From the NCBI GenBank assembly GCA_028671895.1, contig CM053806.1:26191001-26255000 (forward strand): a stretch of DNA of 64,000 nt. Reading direction: 5' to 3'. The notes beneath the pieces are model-generated. The model was not told where the DNA came from. It ran no database searches and saw only the letters and a program-made list of their open reading frames with translations. The DNA is from Oenanthe sinensis (taxonomy: Eukaryota > Streptophyta > Magnoliopsida > Apiales > Apiaceae). Positions 59,146 to 64,000 of this stretch are shown here, piece after piece. The position numbers and the translations under genes are program-made. Within the stretch, counting starts at the first letter, position 1. Each line of letters opens with the position of its first letter.

Positions 59146-60667
59146 TGTTAGTCCCAAATATCGTAGAAGGGGGGTTGAATACGATATTGTCCAATTTATA
59201 AAATATTCGCGGAATGATTTGTTATGGACTAGTTGACAGTTCGAACAGATATTAAATCAAACACAAGGTATGCACACAGTTAACACAAACACAGTTCGTT
59301 CGGGGAATATATCGTTTTATTAATATAAACCACGAAGGTGCTACACAACTCTAATCCGTAGATTAGCTTCAACTGATTCACTAGTACAGTTACAATACAG
59401 CAACAACAATCAATACGAACAATAAATATGACACTAGCTCAAACGGCGTTAATGGCTTCTCCGTGTCTCTCTTCTTTGCTCTGTATGCTTTCTCTCTGTA
59501 ACTGAATGAATTAATGAATGAATCACAAAGGCTTGGCTTTGCTGCTTTATTGTGTAGACTTTTTCAATCTTCTACGTGGCCTTCTGAGAACCAAGTAAAT
59601 AGATTGCTTCTCACTTCTTGAATTAACAACCGTCGAGACATTTAATTTATAACCATCGGTGAGTCTGTTGATAACCGTCGAGAGAAATAAATCACTTAAA
59701 ACAATTCTTGCTCAAGGATATCAATGATATGTGGCATGATGTGGCTGGCTGTAGATTAAACAACCTCAACTATCGAAGTGCCATAACTATCGAGACTTAA
59801 CCGTCGATGGAATAAATAATCTGGATATTTATCTGAGTATCTTAATTATCGAGATGCTGTAACCGTCGAGTGAATTAAGACGAAACAGTCAAACCAACTA
59901 TCAGTTATAACTATCGACTCATAATAATTATTAAAACCATAACCATCGAGGAAATAGAATTAATAATATATCCAAAAGTGCTAACCGTCGAGTGATTTGC
60001 TAACCGTCGGTAAATAAGACGAAATAGCCAAATAGGAGACCCAATCGTCGGTAAATAAGACAAAACAGTCAAACAGCTAAACCAACTATCGGTTGTTCAC
60101 CTTAGCCATTTTTCCAACGATTCAAAGCTCTGTAATATTTTCTTTCATTGCAACCAAGGTAATAAATTTACCTTTACTACTTGAACTTGATTTTCTCCGA
60201 GCTTTAGCACACAACGGTTATACAGCCAATTCTTTTCTAACATAGATGCGGTTCTCAATTCCTTTTGTGCTGACGTTTAGTGCAACTGGTCTGGTTCACA
60301 AACGACTAACACGAACTTGATCTTCACATCTTCTTGACTATTCAATTGGCCCTGTTTCTCTAGCTGTTAAGAAGTGCTTCTATAATTCACTGGAATCCCT
60401 TGACTTCTCTGTTGTAAAACCTCTGACATCTTCTGAACCTCTGAAACACTATATCTTTATTCTTCATTGAGGCTTGAACATGTTAATGAACTTCTTTCAG
60501 TGATCTTCAATGTCTTCAAAGCTTCATCTAATGTTTTGGTCTTTTGTATTCAACTTATAAACAATTCGTAGTCGATTCCGTGCTTCATTTTAATATAAGT
60601 TACCGACCATCAGTGTTGAGTTAGTTTCCTCGGTTACATGTTACGTTACGTTACATTATGCTTTACA
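59146..60667 (-). repeat. C 5' LTR
   Basis: 1522 bp, five differences from 37131-38652. Same motif array at about 59625-60095. Followed by the target duplication GTTTA. Confidence 0.94.
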
Positions 60668-60672
60668 GTTTA

Positions 60673-61100
60673 CTCTATCAGAGAATACTCAATCAGAGTT
60701 TACTCTAATAGAGAATACTCTATCAGAGATTATCAAACCGACAGAGTTTATCATCAGAGTTTGTGAAGGAAACAGACAAATCAGAATTTGATTTGGACAG
60801 TGAAGAAGGAATTCGAATACAAGTCTAATTATCTTATAGAAGCTATTCTTTTCATTATCTGTTTTGTAGTTGGATTTGTAACTGTGTCTATATAAACACA
60901 GAAATAGGTAAAGAATTGTATTCATTCAAGTTATATTTTTCTCATAACCTATCAGTTCTTAAGAATGTTGATTTTCTTGAGAGAGTTTTGTACACAGATT
61001 ATTATTAATACAAAGATGTTCATCTTTTATACTTGTGTCGATTATTTGGTATCTATTATATTCAACTCACCTTCTATAATAGATTATTATCTGGGAAAAT
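60673..61100 (+). mobile_element. Element A3 remnant: rest of the LTR
   Basis: Continues the A-family LTR cut at 37130. It contains AGAGTTTACTCT palindromes, a TATATAAA box near 60889 and the 3' end ...TAGATTATTATCTGGGAAAAT, the degraded equivalent of TCTGGGTAACA. With 37034-37130 it forms a single LTR of about 525 bases. The second LTR of A3 is not in the window. Confidence 0.85.
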
Positions 61101-61174
61101 AATATAAATAATTCGAATTCAACGTAGGTTAATATTTAAATATAATATGAAATTGAGATATAATTGTGTAACAC

Positions 61175-61213
<39 letters not shown>
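61175..61213 (+). repeat. AAT microsatellite
   Basis: About twelve to thirteen perfect AAT units in tandem. A likely length-polymorphic locus. Confidence 0.9.
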
Positions 61214-61219
<6 letters not shown>

Positions 61220-61591
61220 TGTATTATAATATCAATATATATTTATTTTAGAACTTGATAAAAATTTAAAAATGGGATAATAGATATTAAATAAAAATAC
61301 AAAATATTATAGTTTAATAAAAAAATTAGGTAATGAAAATCCTTAAATTTTATATAATGTATTTTGGAAAATAAACTTTTATAATGTATGGATATATTCA
61401 TTAAATTATTTGTTAAAAGAAAATTATTTTTTTTGAATATAATCATATATGTCTTTATATTAAATATATATTTTAATAAAACTGATAAATTTTAAATAAA
61501 CATTCATAAATGGTATATAATTCTTCGTATATGAGTTATTTCATCCGTCTCACCCAATTATTTAGGTATATAATTCCTCGTACATAATTTA

Positions 61592-61815
61592 CTTCATTCG
61601 TCTCACCTAATTGGTTGGGTAGGACATGGAAACATCCGGTTGTCAACATTTGGGTCGTAGAAATTAAAAAGAGTAAAGAGAAGAAAAGGAGAATGAAAAA
61701 AATGAACATAAAATTAAATTTTGTAAATTCGAAAAATATTATTTAAGAAAATATTAATAAATAAATGTGACATCCAAAAAGGGAAAGTGTTAAGAACTGA
61801 ATGAGACGAATGAAG
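61592..61815. mobile_element. Stowaway-like MITE
   Basis: 224 bp with 14-bp perfect terminal inverted repeats (CTTCATTCGTCTCA / TGAGACGAATGAAG) and the dinucleotide TA on both sides (61590-61591 and 61816-61817). The size, TA target and CTYCNTYCGTCTCA-type ends fit non-autonomous Tc1/mariner elements. No coding capacity. A partial extra terminus lies just upstream at about 61536-61565. Confidence 0.75.
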
Positions 61816-62223
61816 TATTTATCAATATATTTAATATATGAGAAATAAATTCCATAAAGTTGAGTTTGAAATTTTTAATTAATTAACTATATAGTCAAAA
61901 TAGTAGTATTACATAAGTTAATAAAATAAATAATTAAGTTATTAAAAATCATATTAAAACTTATATATAAATCTGAATTATCTTAACACCAGAAGAGATT
62001 CTAAATATGATATTAGAAAATATATAATTAGATAAAATAAAATAATCAATTATATATCATATAATAATAATCAGTTAGACACTATATAATAATAAATCAA
62101 TAATCGATTTAATTTAAATATTATACAAAATTTTAATTTGACAATTATACGAAGAGCCCGTGCCTTGCAAGGTCAGTTACGCTAGCACATATATAATTAT
62201 TTAACCAACTTGTAACCTTTGAT

Positions 62224-63338
62224 ATCTAGAGAGAAATCAAGAAAAAAAGCTAGTTTAGAAGCCAAAACACACAAAAAGGAGTCGTCAGAAAATTACCGAA
62301 AAATGAACTTTTAATATAACTTTAGGGGCAACTAGACCGGTCCAAAGGCTGTTAAAGTATGGTCTTTGGATAGTCAAAAGATACTTGTAAGGTAGTTGTA
62401 TTAATTGTGCAAGTAAATGAGTTTATAAGCCTTAAAAGTGACAGATCTATGAAAGAACAAGTCTTAGAGCTCAAGAACTCTCGGGGATAAAAACTTTATA
62501 GAGTTGAGAGGTTTCTTGGAGAGAAAATTACAACATTTACTTGGTACAAAATGGCTGGCATTATGGTGGGGATGAAGCTTTATTTATAGGCAAAAATTAG
62601 GATTTTTAGATATGATTTAGGGGACAAGAGTTCCTTAGATCAAGGAAATGTATATAATTCAAATTCTTGTCTCATCAGTTGTACTTTGGTCCATGTGACT
62701 CTGTGAAAGTGTTCAAACCTTATTCAGTAATTTATTAAAGCTAATAAACACGTAACAGAACGATACGTTAATAAATATGACATTTTTTGAAACATGCTCC
62801 AAAAATTATGAATATTTGGGAACCATATGGGAATAATCCCAATAGGTCATGGTCAAAATCCTACTCAAATTGGAGTTGACCATCATTGACTTTTACGCAA
62901 CTAAACAATCAATTACATATCGATATTACGGTCTAAAAATAAAAGTTACCCAAAAATTATAAAAATTTAAGTCATTTGGATATGTGTAGCTATTTTTTGA
63001 GAAAACGATCATTTCGTTTTTCCTACAAGCCGAAACAATAATCGATAGCCATTTACCGAAACTTGTCGACGATTGGCCTAAAGTTTTTATTCAAAATATA
63101 TTCAAACATAATATTTTTTAAATAATAATGACCGTGAAGTCCAAGAAATATTTCATTTGAATTAAAATACATTAATGTCTCTATATAAATCTAATATAAA
63201 AAGTATTTTAATATTTTAAACTAATTATAAAACGATTTCCTAAATTGAATAGAATTCTCCGAAAAAATTCGTAACAGTCTTTTCAATATAGATTACGGGC
63301 TACTTCACTTGAATTTTGGATGTTGGACAACCTCATAA
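62224..63338. repeat. Right copy of the dispersed direct repeat
   Basis: Collinear with 1-946 (62224-63170) and then 2141-2302 (63175-63338), lacking the 1194 bases between. Similarity ends exactly where the A4 fragment begins. Confidence 0.85.
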
Positions 63339-63342
63339 CAGT

Positions 63343-64000
63343 CTTTGGTTCATAATAACTGTAATACAAATCATGATATTCTTTGCATGTATAAATAGAA
63401 TGCCATAAACTACCATAGTGAAAATAGGGATGATTTCTTGTTTGTTTTCTAGCCTCAAAACTAGGTTTTTCAGGTTCTTTCATTTTCTTTTGTTTGCAGT
63501 CAATAGAAAGGTGGATAGAATTACCACAAGTAAAACAGGTTTTCCTAGGAGCATCAGGGATATTCATGTAGTTATTCTCCTTAGTAATGCCTACTTTACC
63601 ATTTCTATTTCTTTTCACCTTTTTAGATTTTAGTGACTGCCTTCAATTTTTCTTTAAGTTGCTTCTGAGAAAGTAAACCTATATTTACCTTTTTAGAACT
63701 TGACACATTATTGTTTTTAGAGCTTTCAGTAGATGTTGTTCTCTTATTTTCACCAGCTCTAACAAATTTCACAGGTTCACTCAATGTTTCTTTTGTGTGT
63801 GTTTTAGTGTTTGTTTCTTTGTCAGATTCATATCCTAAAGCAGAAGTCCAATTTTTATTAGTCAACATTTGTTGGACTTTCTTTCCAGAGTTTGTTCAAA
63901 CTCTGAAGGTTTCCTTTTCTTTTGCTATTTCAGTTTTTAATTACTCAACTTGAATTTCTAATTGCGTTTGCATGTGAATAGCATTATCAAGGTCTTTCTT
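63343..64000 (-). pseudogene. Element A4: gag fragment of the A family, truncated and cut by the window edge
   Basis: Matches A2 30699-31356 with no indel and only about four substitutions. It includes the two C-terminal knuckles CFTCGNSIHLSIDC and CFHCGSLWHSIYTC; in the second, the Cys-Phe-His-Cys start reads Tyr-Phe-His-Tyr, removing two ligands. It carries the same frame breaks as A2. It joins repeat DNA at 63338-63343 with no LTR or target duplication. It probably continues right of the window. Confidence 0.85.

Larger units (their letters stand above)
37131..60667 (-). mobile_element. Element C: young Ty1/copia retrotransposon inserted in the A3 LTR
   Basis: Two 1522-bp LTRs (37131-38652 and 59146-60667) differ at only five positions by eye. 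Target duplication GTTTA flanks it (37126-37130 and 60668-60672). Reading right to left: initiator-Met primer site, gag, protease, integrase, RT, RNase H, a 1.7-kb spacer, a third ORF and the polypurine tract. Without D (40414-49176) it would be about 14.8 kb, long for copia and in the range of Sirevirus-like elements. Despite its youth, pol has two in-frame TGA codons and the third ORF has three stops. Confidence 0.95.
61101..62223. other. AT-rich intergenic DNA
   Basis: No gene seen. Holds an AAT microsatellite, a Stowaway-like MITE and, at 61513-61619, two tandem units of about 53 bases, each ending in the MITE-like phrase CGTCTCACC. Near 62155-62180 is a CCCGTGCCTTGCAAGG phrase of unknown origin. 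Confidence 0.55.

Overview
This is a nuclear segment of a flowering-plant genome, almost certainly a eudicot and possibly an asterid. It is AT-rich, has GT-AG introns, carries a plant-type cytochrome P450 and a plastidial pyruvate kinase relic, and is dominated by nested Ty1/copia LTR retrotransposons primed by initiator tRNA-Met. The species cannot be read from the sequence. The post-pol ORF type in these elements is one I associate with Asteraceae and related asterid repeats, which is weak evidence.

Layout. 1-2302: a dispersed repeat whose second copy lies at 62224-63338. 2950-4597 (minus): one apparently intact two-exon cytochrome P450, CYP736A-like, the only credible host gene. 6043-6729 (plus): a broken 3' fragment of a plastidial pyruvate kinase gene. 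7920-35541: element A1 (Ty1/copia, minus orientation, TSD TTTAA), split at 17929 by a sister element A2 (17930-33310, TSD GTTCT). A2's left LTR is itself split by insertion E (18195-22248, TSD ATAAT), which carries a degenerate, apparently processed copy of a host coiled-coil/membrane-protein gene. 35547-36743: AT-rich host DNA related to 1400-2165. 36988-37130 plus 60673-61100: the 3' end of a third A-family element (A3, plus orientation), whose LTR was split by element C (37131-60667, minus, TSD GTTTA). C is in turn split by element D (40414-49176, plus, TSD CCTTT). 61101-62223: AT-rich DNA with a Stowaway-like MITE. 63343-64000: a truncated A-family gag fragment (A4), almost identical to A2.

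Relative ages from by-eye LTR comparison: A1 about 93% identical, A2 about 96%, C about 99.7% (5 differences in 1522 bp), D about 99.4% (8 substitutions and 1 indel in about 1543 bp). Outer elements are older than inner ones in the A nest. C and D are both recent.

Both copia families (A and C) share a distinctive plan: gag with several CCHC knuckles, pol in a different frame from gag, a long third ORF after pol (about 1270-1290 codons), and a non-coding spacer between pol and that ORF. The main observation is that each family has its own short motif, amplified both in its LTR and in this spacer. In A it is TCAGAGTTT, forming AGAGT-NN-ACTCT palindromes. In C it is AAC(C/T)(A/G)TCGA. In family A the motif has also spread through coding regions, where it appears as Asn-Ser-Asp/Glu repeats. 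This suggests a family-specific cis-regulatory element shared by the LTR promoter and a possible internal promoter for the third ORF.
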